60,408 bases of DNA from Planctomycetota bacterium. Lineage in GTDB: Bacteria; Planctomycetota; SZUA-567; H5-PLA8. This document shows, piece after piece, positions 44,941 to 57,600 of this stretch (the stretch's first letter is position 1; every line of letters begins with the position of its first letter). The stretch lies in the NCBI GenBank assembly GCA_023150555.1, contig JAKLKQ010000039.1:1-60408 (forward strand). The letters run 5' to 3'. The translations under genes and the position numbers were made by a program. The notes beneath the pieces were generated by a model. The model worked only from the letters and a program-made list of their open reading frames with translations, searched no databases and was not told the origin of the DNA.

Positions 44941-47796
44941 ATGGGTAAGCTGCGTGACACAGCATTGGGCCTCTTCGCCCTGTTCTTCCTCGGAAGCATG
45001 GTCTGGTGGCTTGCGCGCGACGTGATTCGCAGCGGCGAAGGCGATGCCGCCGCGCCCGAAGCCGATCCGCTGGCGCAGGTCGTACCCGAACAGGGCTGGC
45101 TCCCGGCGCTCGAAGACCCCATCTTCAGCTGGGAGAAGGACCTCGAAGGCTGGCAACTCGAGTCCGAAAGCCCCCAGGCGCTGGTGGCCGTCGCGCCGGA
45201 CTACTTGCCGCGGCAGGCCGAGGCGCCCGCGCCCGACGCTGTGCCCGCGCCGAAGCTCGAATCGGCCGCGCTGGAGGTCAGCGGCGAGCGCGCTAAGGCA
45301 GGCCGGCACAGCCTGCGTGTGCCCGTCCGCTTCCCCGATCCGGCCACGATCTACATCTCCTGGGGCACCATCGCCGCCGAGGCCGGCGGCCTGCCGGTCA
45401 AGCCCACGACGGACAACATCCCTTCAGGCCTGATCGGCGTGCGTTACATCGCCTACGACGTCTACCTGCCCGAGGACGCCAAGGGCTACGTCAGCTGCCT
45501 CCTTTTCCTGAAGGACAAGGACGGCATGTGGTTCCAGGCCCGCGCGCGCACGCGCCTGAGGCCCGGGCGCTGGACGACCGTGACGGCCGATATCCGCGGC
45601 GGTTCGCCCGACGTAACGCCCCTCGGGCACACCGGGCAGTGGGACGAGAACCAGGCTTCGCAAATCCGCGCCGTCGGCGTGACGCTGTACGGCGAGCGCG
45701 ACTGGACGGGGGCCGTGTGGATCGACAACTTCCGGGGCTGGATGCGGCCGGACCGCTTCGAGCGCCTGGTCGACCGCCCGCGCCGCGGCTTGGCCGAGGA
45801 ACGCCGTGAGGAATTGGCCAAGCTGATGCCCCGCGCCGTGGACGTGAAGGACGAGCCGCTCGCGATCCTGAACCTGCGCACCGAGCCGGCGGCGGACCCC
45901 GACGAGAGCGACGCGGTGCCGCGGGTCGCGCGCTTCGAGCGCTTCACGCTACGCTTCGACCTGAACCGTTCGATCGGGAATCCCTTCGACCCCGAACAGG
46001 CCGACGTGCGCGCGACGGTAAAGACGCCGTCGGGGGCGGTCTTCGAGGCCACGGGCTTCTGGTACCAGGACTTCGAACGCCGAGCACGCTTTGAAGGCGA
46101 CGAATTGGTTCCGCTGGGGCGCCCCGAGTGGCGCGTGCGGGTGACGCCGCGCGAGACCGGGCGCTACGAGGTGACACTGAAGGTAAAGGTCGCCGATGAG
46201 CCCGCGGTGGCCGCCGCGGCGGTCGCCTTCGACGCGGCGCCGGGTCCGTCGCGCGGCTTCGTGCGCGTCTCGCAGGCCGACAAGCACTACTTCGAATGCG
46301 AGGACGGGTCGTTCTTCTATCCGGTCGGGCACAACGTCCATTCGCCGGTGGACCTGCGCTGCTGGGAGCAGATCTTCCGCGAGGACCCGCCGCTGGACCG
46401 CGGCCTGCGCATGTACGAATCCTTCTTCCCGAAGATGGCCGGCGCGGGGCAGAACGTCGCCGAAGTCTGGATGGCGTCGTGGTGGCTGGGCATCGAGTGG
46501 ACCAAGTACTGGCGCACGTACGCCGGAGCGGGGCGCTACAGCCTGCAGCACGCCTGGCTGTTGGACAAGGTCCTGGATCTGGCGCGGGCGCACGGCATCC
46601 GCGTCCACCTGGTGATCGACAACCACGGCAAGTTCAGCGAATGGTGCGACTGGGAGTGGGAACTCAACCCGTACTACGCGCGCAACCCGGGCGGCAGCGG
46701 GCTGCCGGGCGTCGAGCACCCCAGCGATTTTTTCGCCAGCGAGGCCGCGCGGCAGCTGCACAAGCAGCGCCTGCGCTACATCGCCGCGCGCTGGGCGCCC
46801 GATCCCGCGGTGCTGGGGTGGGAACTGGTCAGTGAGATGGACTTGGTCGGCGACGGTTCGCCCGGCCGCAACGGGCAGATCGGGCGCGGCAACCGCAACT
46901 GGTTCCGCAGCGACAGCGTGCCGCAGGCGTGGGTGCGCGAGATGCTCGCCGCGCTGAAGGACTACGACGTCTACGACCATCCGGCGACCAACCACTACGC
47001 CACGGACCATTCGTGGGTCGACAAGAAACTAGCCGCCGAACCCGTGATGGACTACATCGTCTGCGACGCCTACCGCGCCCAACCCGGCTACCTGGACATG
47101 GTGCGGCAAACCGAGCAGGCCCTGGGCTGCTTCGACAAGCCCTTCTGGGTCACGGAGTACGGCGGCAACTGGGACGCCACCACGGTGCCGCGCCTGGAGG
47201 CCGACCTGCACACCGGCCTGTGGGGCACGTGGATGAGCGACGCCGCCGCGACGCCGCTGTTCTGGTGGTACGACTTCATCGATCACCGCGACCTGTATTC
47301 GCAGTACCGAGCCTTCGCGAGGTATATCGAGGGCGAGGACCGCCGCGGCCTGAACGGCCGGCTGGAGTTCGTGACGGTGCAGTCGGGAACCGGGCGCTTG
47401 AAGGGTACGATGTACCGCTGGAAGGACGGCGCGTACGCGTGGATCTACGATGAATCGTCGATGCAGCAGATGCCCGAACCCGATTCCCGGCCGCGTTACG
47501 CCGACGAGAAGGCCTACATCTACGGGCTGGCGCCGGGCCGCTACCGCATCGAGTATTGGGATACCTTCACCGGGAAGAAGCTCGAAACCGCCTTCGGCCG
47601 CATGACCGCCGGTCGGCCGCTGGAACTGCTCCTGCCGCCGTTCGAATGCGACATCGCGCTGAAGGTGAAGGCCACCGACGATTCGCCGCCCGAGACGGAC
47701 GGGACCCTGCCGAAGACCCGCGCCGTCCAGCTGCCCAGTACCGGCACGCCGGAGGCGCCCGCGCAGCCGGCCGTAATGCCGCCGTTGCCGAGATAG
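44941..47796 (+). CDS. Membrane-anchored DUF5060-type glycoside-hydrolase-like protein
   Basis: 951 residues from the ATG at 44941; an ATG at 44905 is also possible. A short hydrophobic anchor or signal (LGLFALFFLGSMVWWLA) comes first. An N-terminal beta-sandwich domain follows, then a DUF5060-like region (RFTLRFDLN, ARFEGDELVPLGRPEW) and a barrel domain starting DGSFFYPVGHNVHSP. The candidate acid/base Glu is in LGWELVSEMDLVG and the nucleophile Glu in PFWVTEYGGNW, as in clan GH-A. The C-terminal segment has a beta-sandwich and Pro-rich tail. It probably cleaves a polysaccharide outside the cytoplasm. Substrate unknown. Confidence 0.8.
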   Translation: MGKLRDTALGLFALFFLGSMVWWLARDVIRSGEGDAAAPEADPLAQVVPEQGWLPALEDPIFSWEKDLEGWQLESESPQALVAVAPDYLPRQAEAPAPDAVPAPKLESAALEVSGERAKAGRHSLRVPVRFPDPATIYISWGTIAAEAGGLPVKPTTDNIPSGLIGVRYIAYDVYLPEDAKGYVSCLLFLKDKDGMWFQARARTRLRPGRWTTVTADIRGGSPDVTPLGHTGQWDENQASQIRAVGVTLYGERDWTGAVWIDNFRGWMRPDRFERLVDRPRRGLAEERREELAKLMPRAVDVKDEPLAILNLRTEPAADPDESDAVPRVARFERFTLRFDLNRSIGNPFDPEQADVRATVKTPSGAVFEATGFWYQDFERRARFEGDELVPLGRPEWRVRVTPRETGRYEVTLKVKVADEPAVAAAAVAFDAAPGPSRGFVRVSQADKHYFECEDGSFFYPVGHNVHSPVDLRCWEQIFREDPPLDRGLRMYESFFPKMAGAGQNVAEVWMASWWLGIEWTKYWRTYAGAGRYSLQHAWLLDKVLDLARAHGIRVHLVIDNHGKFSEWCDWEWELNPYYARNPGGSGLPGVEHPSDFFASEAARQLHKQRLRYIAARWAPDPAVLGWELVSEMDLVGDGSPGRNGQIGRGNRNWFRSDSVPQAWVREMLAALKDYDVYDHPATNHYATDHSWVDKKLAAEPVMDYIVCDAYRAQPGYLDMVRQTEQALGCFDKPFWVTEYGGNWDATTVPRLEADLHTGLWGTWMSDAAATPLFWWYDFIDHRDLYSQYRAFARYIEGEDRRGLNGRLEFVTVQSGTGRLKGTMYRWKDGAYAWIYDESSMQQMPEPDSRPRYADEKAYIYGLAPGRYRIEYWDTFTGKKLETAFGRMTAGRPLELLLPPFECDIALKVKATDDSPPETDGTLPKTRAVQLPSTGTPEAPAQPAVMPPLPR

Positions 47797-47809
47797 CCGC
47801 TGGATAGAG

Positions 47810-48589
47810 TTACTTCTTCGCGCTGTTCGCCGGCTCCGGCTCCTCCTTCTTCTGTTCTTTCTCTTTCGCCTTCGCCGCCACGGTCTCGTCGAAGAAGGCG
47901 AGCGCGTTCTTCACGACTTCGGGCGTGCAGCGGTGCCCGATGTCGGGATCCTCGTTCTTGAGTTTGAAGCCGCACTTGGTGAGCCGGTCGACGGTGGGCT
48001 GGTAAACACGGTGGTTGGGATCCTGCTTTCCGACCATGTAGTAGACGCTCGTATGCTTCGCGGCGGCTTTCAATTGCTCATCGGTGATCTTCAGGTTGGA
48101 TTGGATCGCCATGCCCAGGCCGGCGTAAGTCGTGAAGAGCTCCGGTTTCTGCGTGATGGCCAGGAATCCGATCGCACAGCCCGCCGAGAAGCCCAGCAGC
48201 AGGACGCGCTTGGGGTCGGCGCCGAAGTTCTTCGTCGCGTCGGCGACGGTCTCTTCGATGCGCGCGAGATCGTTGGAGGTCCAGGAGTAGCCCTTGCGAT
48301 TGGGCGCCACCTGAAGCTCCGCGCTGACTTCGGGCGCGGCCACGATCGTCTCGCGGCCGGGGGTCATCGAGACGATGGCGCGCGCGAAGTTCTCGGCCGT
48401 GTCGCCCATGCCGTGCAGGGCGACGATGAGGTCGTAGGACTTCTTCGCGTCGTGCTTCGGGGGCAGGACCAGGAAGTAATGACCATTCGACGGCGCCAGT
48501 TCGCGCTTCTGCGGGCCGTTGGCCGCTTCGGCATGGGAAAGGCAGAACGAAACCAGCACGGCAGCGGCAATCCAACCCGGACGGGCCAT
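47810..48589 (-). CDS. Secreted alpha/beta hydrolase
   Basis: 259 residues from the ATG at 48589, with GGAGG upstream; a longer frame to 48652 lacks a signal-like start. Signal peptide ends near SHAEAAN. Catalytic Ser in GFSAGCAIG; oxyanion loop in IVALHGMGDT; Asp in VGKQDPNH and His in GHRC near the C-terminus. The layout matches carboxylesterase/phospholipase or PHB-depolymerase-like hydrolases. Lys-Glu-rich tail. It lies in the minus-strand run after moaA but 147 bases apart. Confidence 0.85.
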   Translation of the reverse strand: MARPGWIAAAVLVSFCLSHAEAANGPQKRELAPSNGHYFLVLPPKHDAKKSYDLIVALHGMGDTAENFARAIVSMTPGRETIVAAPEVSAELQVAPNRKGYSWTSNDLARIEETVADATKNFGADPKRVLLLGFSAGCAIGFLAITQKPELFTTYAGLGMAIQSNLKITDEQLKAAAKHTSVYYMVGKQDPNHRVYQPTVDRLTKCGFKLKNEDPDIGHRCTPEVVKNALAFFDETVAAKAKEKEQKKEEPEPANSAKK

Positions 48590-48736
48590 GGCGGGCCTCC
48601 TGTGTTTAACCGGATCTATCGTTCTAAAGCCTCTACCGATTGGACACGGCATCGCGCCTCACGGACTTATCAAAAAATCCGAAAGGAAGGCTTCTGGGCG
48701 GGGAAGGCACAACGTGCTTCTTGGAAAATCCGCGGA

Positions 48737-49762
48737 TCAGCCGCCGATGCGGCTCATGTTGGCGCTGGGGATCTGGTCCCAAGCCTTGTGGACCTCGGGC
48801 TTCAGGTAGGCCGCGCGGCGGAAGACGTCCAAGAGCTGCTCTCGTGTGCCGCCGCCGCGCAGGAGCGCCCGCAGGTCCAGGCCGCCGCCGTCGAGCAGAC
48901 AGCTGCGGACCTCGCCGGTGGCCGTCAGGCGCAGCCGGTCGCACTTCGCGCAGAACGGGGCGCTCATGGCGCTGATGAAGCCCAGCCGCCCTGCCGCGCC
49001 GGGGATGCGCCAGACCTCGGCCGGCCCGCGCATTCCGGCTCCGACTTCCAGTGCCTCCAGCGCGCCGAAGCGCGCCTCGATGCGGCGCTTCGTCGCGTCG
49101 TTGCCGATGAAGGAGAAGTTGCCCGAGCCCATCGCGCAGCCCTTGGCTTCCTCCAACGGCATGTACTCGATGAAGCGCATCTCGACCGGCTGAGCGACGG
49201 TAAGTTCCGCAAAGCGCGCGGCCTCGTCGTCGTTGAGCCCGCCCAGCACGACGCAGTTGACCTTGATGGGGCCCAGGCCAACCTTCTGCGCTTCGGCAAT
49301 GCCGTCCAGCACGGACTGCAGCGAGCCGCCGCGCGCGATGCGCGCGAATTTTTCCGTATGCAGCGTATCGAGCGAGACGTTCACGCGCTTCAATCCGGCT
49401 TTGCGGAGTGCTTGCGCCTGCTGGGCCAGCAGCACGCCGTTGGTGGTCAGCGCCAGATCGTCGATGCCGGGGACCGCGGCGAGCATCTCGACCAGGCGCG
49501 GCAGTTCGCGGCGCGTCAGCGGTTCGCCGCCGGTCAGCCGGATCTTGTGGACCCCGCAGGCCGCGGCGGCCTCGACGACCTGGGCGATCTCCTCGTAACT
49601 GAGGATCTCGTCCTTGGGCAGCCACGGCACGCCTTCCTCCGGCATGCAGTACACGCAGCGCAGGTTGCAGTGGTCGGTGACGGAGATGCGGAGGTAGGTG
49701 AAGCGGCGCCCGTAGGCGTCGACAATCGGATCGGCGGGGTTGGCGGGCGGCGGGGCACTCAC
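48737..49762 (-). CDS. moaA: GTP 3',8-cyclase MoaA (molybdenum cofactor)
   Basis: 341 residues. Radical-SAM cluster C32-x3-C36-x2-C39 (DHCNLRCVYCM). C-terminal iron-sulfur site FCAKCDRLRLTATGEVRSC. The last residues SRIGG contain the conserved terminal Gly-Gly. It converts GTP to 3',8-cyclo-7,8-dihydro-GTP, the first step of molybdopterin synthesis. The start overlaps the preceding cupredoxin-like gene by 4 bases (ATGA). No moaC, moaD, moaE or mogA is in the window. Confidence 0.96.
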   Translation of the reverse strand: MSAPPPANPADPIVDAYGRRFTYLRISVTDHCNLRCVYCMPEEGVPWLPKDEILSYEEIAQVVEAAAACGVHKIRLTGGEPLTRRELPRLVEMLAAVPGIDDLALTTNGVLLAQQAQALRKAGLKRVNVSLDTLHTEKFARIARGGSLQSVLDGIAEAQKVGLGPIKVNCVVLGGLNDDEAARFAELTVAQPVEMRFIEYMPLEEAKGCAMGSGNFSFIGNDATKRRIEARFGALEALEVGAGMRGPAEVWRIPGAAGRLGFISAMSAPFCAKCDRLRLTATGEVRSCLLDGGGLDLRALLRGGGTREQLLDVFRRAAYLKPEVHKAWDQIPSANMSRIGG

Positions 49763-50556
49763 GGCTCGAAGCCTTCCGCGCCCAGCGCCGCGTCGGACTG
49801 CGCGGTCTTGCCGGCCTCGACGGCCACGCGCACGCTATGCGTATGAGGCTTGCCGTAGCTGTAGCCCGTCGGCTTTCCCGTTCCGGAATCGAGCACCGGC
49901 GTGACTTCGAACCCTTCGTGCCAGAACTTCAGCAGATAGCGCCCGGGCGGCACGCCGTCGATCGCGAAGCTGCCGTCGGCGGCGGTGACCGCGACGTAGG
50001 GGTGCTCGGTGACCACGACGTAGGCGCTCATCCAGTGGTGTCCGGCGTTGCAGGCCAGCGAGAGCGTGCCGGCGTCGTCGAGGCGCTTCTTCAGGACCTG
50101 GTCCTTCTGCGGCATGGGCACGTTGAAGACCGTTGAGGTGCCGTCGCGCGCGTGGACGTTGTGCATGATCGCGTCGCTGTTCTTGAGCGTCAGCTCCTGC
50201 CCGGCCTCGACCCATTCGACGTGCGGCTCGAAGACGCAGCCGCGCTGGTCGATCACCGGCTCGCGCTTGGGGAAGGGCTTGGCGTCGTCGGGTTTCACGC
50301 CCTCCAGCGTCACGACGGTATTGCGCACGCCTTTGGTCGCTGCGTCAACGGCCAGTCGCGGACTGGGTTTGGTCGTCTTGTCCATCTCGCAGCCGCACGC
50401 CTGCGCCAGCGCCGCATCGCCGACGTCCATCGCCACCGGGGCGGGCACCTCGCCCTTCCACGTCACTTTGCCCGCGACCACGCCGCGTTCCGAGCCGTGG
50501 CCAAGCGTGGCATAAAGCGCAGCGGAAATCAGCAGGATTCGAAGCGGAAGGCGCAT
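49759..50556 (-). CDS. Secreted cupredoxin-like protein
   Basis: 265 residues with a signal peptide (to about residue 22). The middle has a possible type I copper pattern: a His in MHNVHARDG and C-x2-G-HH-x-M in SLACNAGHHWMS. A C-terminal carboxypeptidase-regulatory-like beta-sandwich follows (VAVTAADGSFAIDGVPPGRYLLKFW). Three other Cys (ACGCEMD, RGCVF) may bind metal or form disulfides. It would sit in the periplasm and might carry electrons or copper. It is coupled to moaA by a 4-base overlap; any link between copper and Moco is not visible. Confidence 0.78.
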   Translation of the reverse strand: MRLPLRILLISAALYATLGHGSERGVVAGKVTWKGEVPAPVAMDVGDAALAQACGCEMDKTTKPSPRLAVDAATKGVRNTVVTLEGVKPDDAKPFPKREPVIDQRGCVFEPHVEWVEAGQELTLKNSDAIMHNVHARDGTSTVFNVPMPQKDQVLKKRLDDAGTLSLACNAGHHWMSAYVVVTEHPYVAVTAADGSFAIDGVPPGRYLLKFWHEGFEVTPVLDSGTGKPTGYSYGKPHTHSVRVAVEAGKTAQSDAALGAEGFEP

Positions 50557-50621
50557 GACCCAAGTCCCAGGTCCGTTTCCTGCCAGGATAGCAGGGGCGA
50601 TTCCCGAAAAACAGTGCGCAC

Positions 50622-52568
50622 TTACGGCGCGACGCTGTCCAGGCGCAGGCCTTCGATCACCTTCGCCAGCGCGCCGGTGTCGGACGCGTTTGCGCAGCGC
50701 AGTTCGAAGCGGAAGAGGCTGCCCGGCGCGATGGCCGCCGCCAGGCGCCGGTTCAGCACGGGCGCGCCCAGCATCACGTGGCCGTTGGGCACCTTTCGCG
50801 CTTCGGAGCGTACTTCCTTCTCGATGTAGCCCAGCGCAATCGCGTAAGGCACGTTGACGTTGACGACCTCGATGTTGATGTTCCGCTTCTCGTCGCGCAG
50901 CAGCGCCAGGTGCACGCGCGAGGCCTTGAAGCCCTGCGGCCAGGCGGTGCTGCGCGGGTAGGCGGTGAAGCCGTCGGGAACGGGGAAGGAGACGCCCATC
51001 GCCGCGTCGAGGAATCGGCCGTTCTCGATTCTCGGCGGCGCGCGCAGGGCTTGGGCGTCCAGTTCCGTGCCGTCCTTCAGCACCACCTTATCGACTTCGA
51101 TCCGCAGCCGGCCGAAGGCCTGCATCGTGGCGAGGATCTTCTCGCCGGGGCCGATGCCCTCCAGCGGCGAGTCGGCCAACTCGATGTGCGCCGGATCGAC
51201 GGAGGGCTCGCCCAGCGTTGCGTCCAGCGCGACCCACTGCCCAACCCAGGCCTCGGTCCACATGTGGTGGACGAAGTAGCCTTCGCCCAGCGTGACACCG
51301 GTGGCAATCTTCGACGGAATGCCCGCGGCGCGCAGCAGCGCGGCCAGCCAGACGGCGTGCTCGGTGCAGTCGCCCTCGCGGTTGCGCTGCACTTCCTTCG
51401 CGGTGGCGAAGGCGGTGCCGTAGCCCTTCTTCTTGATGCTGCGGAAGACGAACAGCTCCAGGGCCTTCGCGGCGCGCCAGGCGTTGCGTTCGCCGTCAAG
51501 CGCCTTCGCGGCGGTCTTCACGATCTCGTCGTCGTCGCTCTGGATCGTCGGCGACGGGGCCAGGTACGCGGCCAGGCGCGTGCGGTCGGCTTCGGGAAGG
51601 GGCAGCGACGGCGCCTGCGATGCGTCGAAGTCCTTGCGCTCGACCTGCAGCAGCAGCGTCTGCTCGCCCTCGCGCTTCACGATGGTCTGGCGTTCGTCCT
51701 CCAGCGCCAGGGCGCCCAGGTTGCCCTTGGTCAGCGTGAAGCGGTACAGCGCCTGCTTCAGGCGCGCGGGGGCGGGAAGCAGCAGTCCGGGGTCGACGAA
51801 GTTGGCCTTCATCACGTCGACCCGCGGGCGTTCGATGGGCTTCTCCCACTCGTCCTTCTCGCACGCTGCGATGCGCAGTTCGTTGACGTCCACTTCCACC
51901 GTCTGCGCGTTGCCGTCGGCGTCGCAGAATACGGTCATGGTCACGCCGGGCATCAGGCCGGTCATCTCGACGGCGGGCAGAGCAACGCCGCCCTTGTCGC
52001 CGGCCGCGCGCGGCGGCTTGACGGTTACGGTGACGGTGCGGGCCTTCCCCAGGTCGCTGATGAACAGCGCGTAGGTGTAGGTCGTGCCGGGCGCGAAGCC
52101 CTTTTCCTTGCGCAGGCGGCGTTCGGCGTAGGGGAACAGGCACGGGCCGTCCAGGTCCTCGGCCAGGTCCTGCTTGCTGCCGCTGCCGGAGATACTCAGG
52201 CGGACGGTGTTGCCCTCGAAGGTGGCCTTGACGATGCGCTCGTCCTTGCTGCTTTTCGAACGCGACTCGTAGCGCACCGGCCGGCCCTGTTCGTCCTCGA
52301 CGTAGAGTTCGTCTTCCTCGTTGATGGCCATGTCCGCTCCGCGCAGCATGGCGCGTTTGCTCTCGCGTGAGGTCAGGATCTGCGCGGGTTTGCCGTCCTC
52401 GGCCTTGCGCACCATCTTCTCGTAGTAGCGGCCTACCGGCGCGCCGTTCTCGTAGATGATGAAGTAGCGTTCGAAGAGCGTGCTTTCTTCGGCGCGCGCG
52501 CAAGCCCCCGCGCCCAGCAGCAGGGCAAGAGCAATGGGAAGAAGCAGGGCGGAGCGGGGTACGTTCAT
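50622..52568 (-). CDS. Secreted transglutaminase-like protein
   Basis: 648 residues from the ATG at 52568; a GTG at 52622 would overlap the metG stop (GTGA) and is also possible. Signal peptide ends near GAGACARAEES. The N-terminal 300 residues form a beta-rich region of unknown type. The transglutaminase core carries Cys in REGDCTEHAVWLAALLRAAGI, His in HHMWTEAWVG and Asp in WVALDATLG. Such proteins act as proteases or cross-linkers in the periplasm; catalytic triad is complete. A second beta domain follows. It is 50 bases or fewer downstream of metG. Confidence 0.85.
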   Translation of the reverse strand: MNVPRSALLLPIALALLLGAGACARAEESTLFERYFIIYENGAPVGRYYEKMVRKAEDGKPAQILTSRESKRAMLRGADMAINEEDELYVEDEQGRPVRYESRSKSSKDERIVKATFEGNTVRLSISGSGSKQDLAEDLDGPCLFPYAERRLRKEKGFAPGTTYTYALFISDLGKARTVTVTVKPPRAAGDKGGVALPAVEMTGLMPGVTMTVFCDADGNAQTVEVDVNELRIAACEKDEWEKPIERPRVDVMKANFVDPGLLLPAPARLKQALYRFTLTKGNLGALALEDERQTIVKREGEQTLLLQVERKDFDASQAPSLPLPEADRTRLAAYLAPSPTIQSDDDEIVKTAAKALDGERNAWRAAKALELFVFRSIKKKGYGTAFATAKEVQRNREGDCTEHAVWLAALLRAAGIPSKIATGVTLGEGYFVHHMWTEAWVGQWVALDATLGEPSVDPAHIELADSPLEGIGPGEKILATMQAFGRLRIEVDKVVLKDGTELDAQALRAPPRIENGRFLDAAMGVSFPVPDGFTAYPRSTAWPQGFKASRVHLALLRDEKRNINIEVVNVNVPYAIALGYIEKEVRSEARKVPNGHVMLGAPVLNRRLAAAIAPGSLFRFELRCANASDTGALAKVIEGLRLDSVAP

Positions 52569-52618
52569 CAATAGTAGGACGATCCGGGCGCGGTCTATTC
52601 GGGTCAAAAGCGCCGTGT

Positions 52619-54334
<1,716 letters not shown>

Positions 54335-54683
54335 AGTCGGACTCCTCTTGTTTTGGCTGCACTAACCTTAACGACCGGAACGGTTTGTGCCAACCGCAGG
54401 AACGCGCGGCGGGCGCCGGTTGCCCAAGTCATGAAACGTCGGGGCGCGCCGAGTGGCGCGAAGAAAACTACGGGCTGGAACGTCGCATCAATGGGCGGGC
54501 TTTTGCGCTGAACATGGCATCTCCTTTACGTCTTGGGGCAATTAACCTTACGCAGCCGCTCAGCGCAAGCTTTGGGGCCTGGGAAATCGCCGCAATCCTC
54601 GTATAAAGGCAAGCGTTGCCATGCCTTGTGGCGTATGTAAAGTGGCCATGAACACCAGGGATCGACGGGGAGCAGGAGTTCGC
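54335..54683. other. 349-base divergent region between metG and the PQQ-propeller gene
   Basis: It should hold promoters for metG (minus) and the giant PQQ gene (plus). GGCAAGCGTTGCC at 54608-54620 is a 5+5 hairpin preceded by TATAAA at 54602-54607. No gene and no known RNA family recognised. An AGGAG ribosome site at 54674-54678 belongs to the PQQ gene. Confidence 0.4.
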
Positions 54684-57600
54684 ATGAACCGAGTTGCTGC
54701 CGCCGCGCTGCGTCTTCTCCTTATATTAGTTTTATCGGTTGCGGGTGCGCTCGGATCGGCGCAGGCCGGTGACTGGCCGATGTGGCGGCACGACGCCGCG
54801 CGCAGCGGGATCAGCGACGAGCAATTGCCCGCCCAACTTCATCTGCAGTGGACGCGCGCGCTGCCGCCCACCGCGCCGGCCTGGCCCGACCAGGGCGTCC
54901 TGAAGTCCGAGTTCGACCAGTTCTACAAACCGATCGTGCTGGGCAAGCGCCTGATCGTGGGGTCGTCGCGCGACGACAGCGTCACGGCCTACGACACCGG
55001 CAGCGGCGCGGAAGTCTGGCGCTTTTACACGGGCGGCCCGGTCCGCCAGGCGCCGGCAGCCGGCAACGGAAAGGTCTACGTCGCCAGCGACGACGGGTAC
55101 CTCTATTGCCTCGACGCCGAAAAGGGCACGCAAATCTGGACGTTCCGCGGCGGGCCGGCCGATCGCCGCGTGATCGGCAACGGGCGGCTGGTCTCGATGT
55201 GGCCCGCGCGCGGCGGCCCGGCGCTGCACGACGGCAAGGTGTACTTCGCGGCGAGCGTCTGGCCGTTCATGGGCGTCTTCGTTCACGCGTTGGACGCGGA
55301 GACCGGCAAGGTCGTCTGGACCAACGACGGCTCGGGCGCGTACTACACCGACCAGGGCCACAAGAGCCCCGCCTTCGCCGGGCCCGCGCCGCAGGGCGAA
55401 CTGGCGGTGGGCGATGGCCTGCTGATCGTCCCCAGCGGGCGCAGCCAGCCCGCGGGCTTCGACCTCAAGACCGGCGCGCTGCGGTTCTTCCAGGCCTCGA
55501 GCCGCGGCAGTCCCGTCGCGATGGCCTTCAAGCAGGGCTTCTTCTGCGCGAACGTGATCGGCGATCCGGGGACCGGCGAGTCGCTCACCGGCGCGATCCC
55601 GCGCGTGCAGGCCGCCAACGCCGAAGCGGCGTACATCGGCGGCGACGAACTGCGCGCCTACGACCTGACCAAGTGGGCGCACGGCGAGTACAAGGACTGG
55701 CAGAACAAGACGCAGACCGGCTGGAGCGCCCCGGAACTCTGGCGCCTGGACGGCGACGTCAGCGGCGTGATCCGCGCCGGCAACACGCTCTACGCCTGGG
55801 AGAAGAACAAGCTCATGGCCGTGCCGCTGCCCGCAGCGGGCGCGAAGCCCACGGTCGCGTGGACGCAGGGGTTGGACGGTACTGTCGGCCACGCGCTGGC
55901 CGCCGACGGCAAGCTCTTCGTCGTCACCGCGACGCACAAGATCTACTGCTACGGCGGGACGAAGGGCGAGGCGAAGAAGCACGACGAATCCGGCGTGTTG
56001 TTAGAGAACTCAAACGGTGCCGGCGGTGCTGCCAAACTGGTCGAGCAGCTAAAACTCGTCACGGGCACGCAGCCCGGGTACCTCCTTGTGGCCGGCAACT
56101 CCGGCGCAGGCTTCCTGAGTGAATTGAAGTCCGGTACGCAACTTCAGTTGGTGGCTCTCGACCCTGATGCAAAGAAGGTAGAGGAGGCGCGGAGATCCCT
56201 CGGCCGGTCGTACGGCCCGGAGATCGCGGCGCACCAGGGCTCGATTCTGGACTTCGGTCTGCCGCCCTACTTCGCCAGCGCCGTGGTCGTGTCCGATCCC
56301 GCGTCTGCCGGTTTCGAGAAGACCGAAGCCTTTGCCGAAAAAGTCTTCCACGTGCTGCGGCCGTACGGCGGCACGGCCTTCCTGATGCTCAAGCCCGAGC
56401 AGCATGCGGCGCTGGAGGCCGCCGTCGCGAAGCTGAAGCTCGAAAACGCCAAGATCACGCGCGACGGCGAGGTGAGCGTGCTCAAACGCGAAAGCGCGCT
56501 GCCCGGCGCCGGTTCCTGGACGCACAACAACGCCGACGCGCAGCACACCTGCGTCTCGCAGGATGCGCGCGTGAAGCTGCCGCTGGGGCTGCTCTGGTTC
56601 GGCGGCTCGTCGAACGCCGACATCCTGCCGCGCCACGGGCACGGCCCGCTGCCGCAGGTCGCCGGCGGGCGGATCTTCATCGAAGGCCCCGACATCCTGC
56701 GCGCGATGGACGTCTATACCGGCCGCGTCCTGTGGCAAGCCGAGTTCAAGGGCCTGGGAACGCCGTTCGACCAGGAGGAGCACTTTCCCGGCGCCAACGC
56801 GACCAACGGCAACTACGTCTCGCTGCCCGACGCGGTTTACGTCGCGCACGGCCGAAAGGTCGTCAAGCTCGAACCGGCCACCGGAAAGACGGCGGCCACT
56901 TTCGAACTGCCGCCTTTGAAGAATGGCGAGCAGCCCCCCGTGGTCGGCTACCTGGGCGTGCAGGGCGGCTTGCTGGTCGCCGGGGCCGCGCCGATCAGCT
57001 ACGACATCCAGTTCCGCGAATTGAACGTCGCGACGGCGGACTACAGCGTCTCGAGCCGCGCGCTGGTGGCGATGGACCGCAACACCGGCGAGGTGCGCTG
57101 GGTGCAGGCCGCCCGGAACGGCTGGTGGCACAACGGCATCGTGCTGAGCGACGACACGGTCTTCGCCATCGACCGCCTGCCCACCGGCAGCAAGGCGGCC
57201 GGCAACGGCCCGCCGCGCGTGGTGGCGATGGACGCGGCGACAGGCAAGGAACGCTGGAGCGACGAGAAGGGCGTATTCGGCACGTGGCTCGGCTACCACG
57301 CGGCCAAGGACCTGCTCCTGCAGGCCACGCGCTCGTCGCGCGACATGATCGAGGAGCCCAATCGCGGCCTGAAGGTCTACCGCGCCAAGGACGGCTCGAT
57401 GGCGTGGGAGGACAGCTCGAAGAAGTACCGCGGGCCGTGCCTGCTGCGCGGCGACGAGATCATCGCTCAGGGCGTCGCCTTCGAACTGGAGACTGGCAAG
57501 TACAAGATGCGCAAGGATCCGCTGACGGGCGCCGAGGGCACCTGGAACTTCACGCGCAACTACGGCTGCAACACCGCCAACGGCAGCCTCAATCTCCTGA

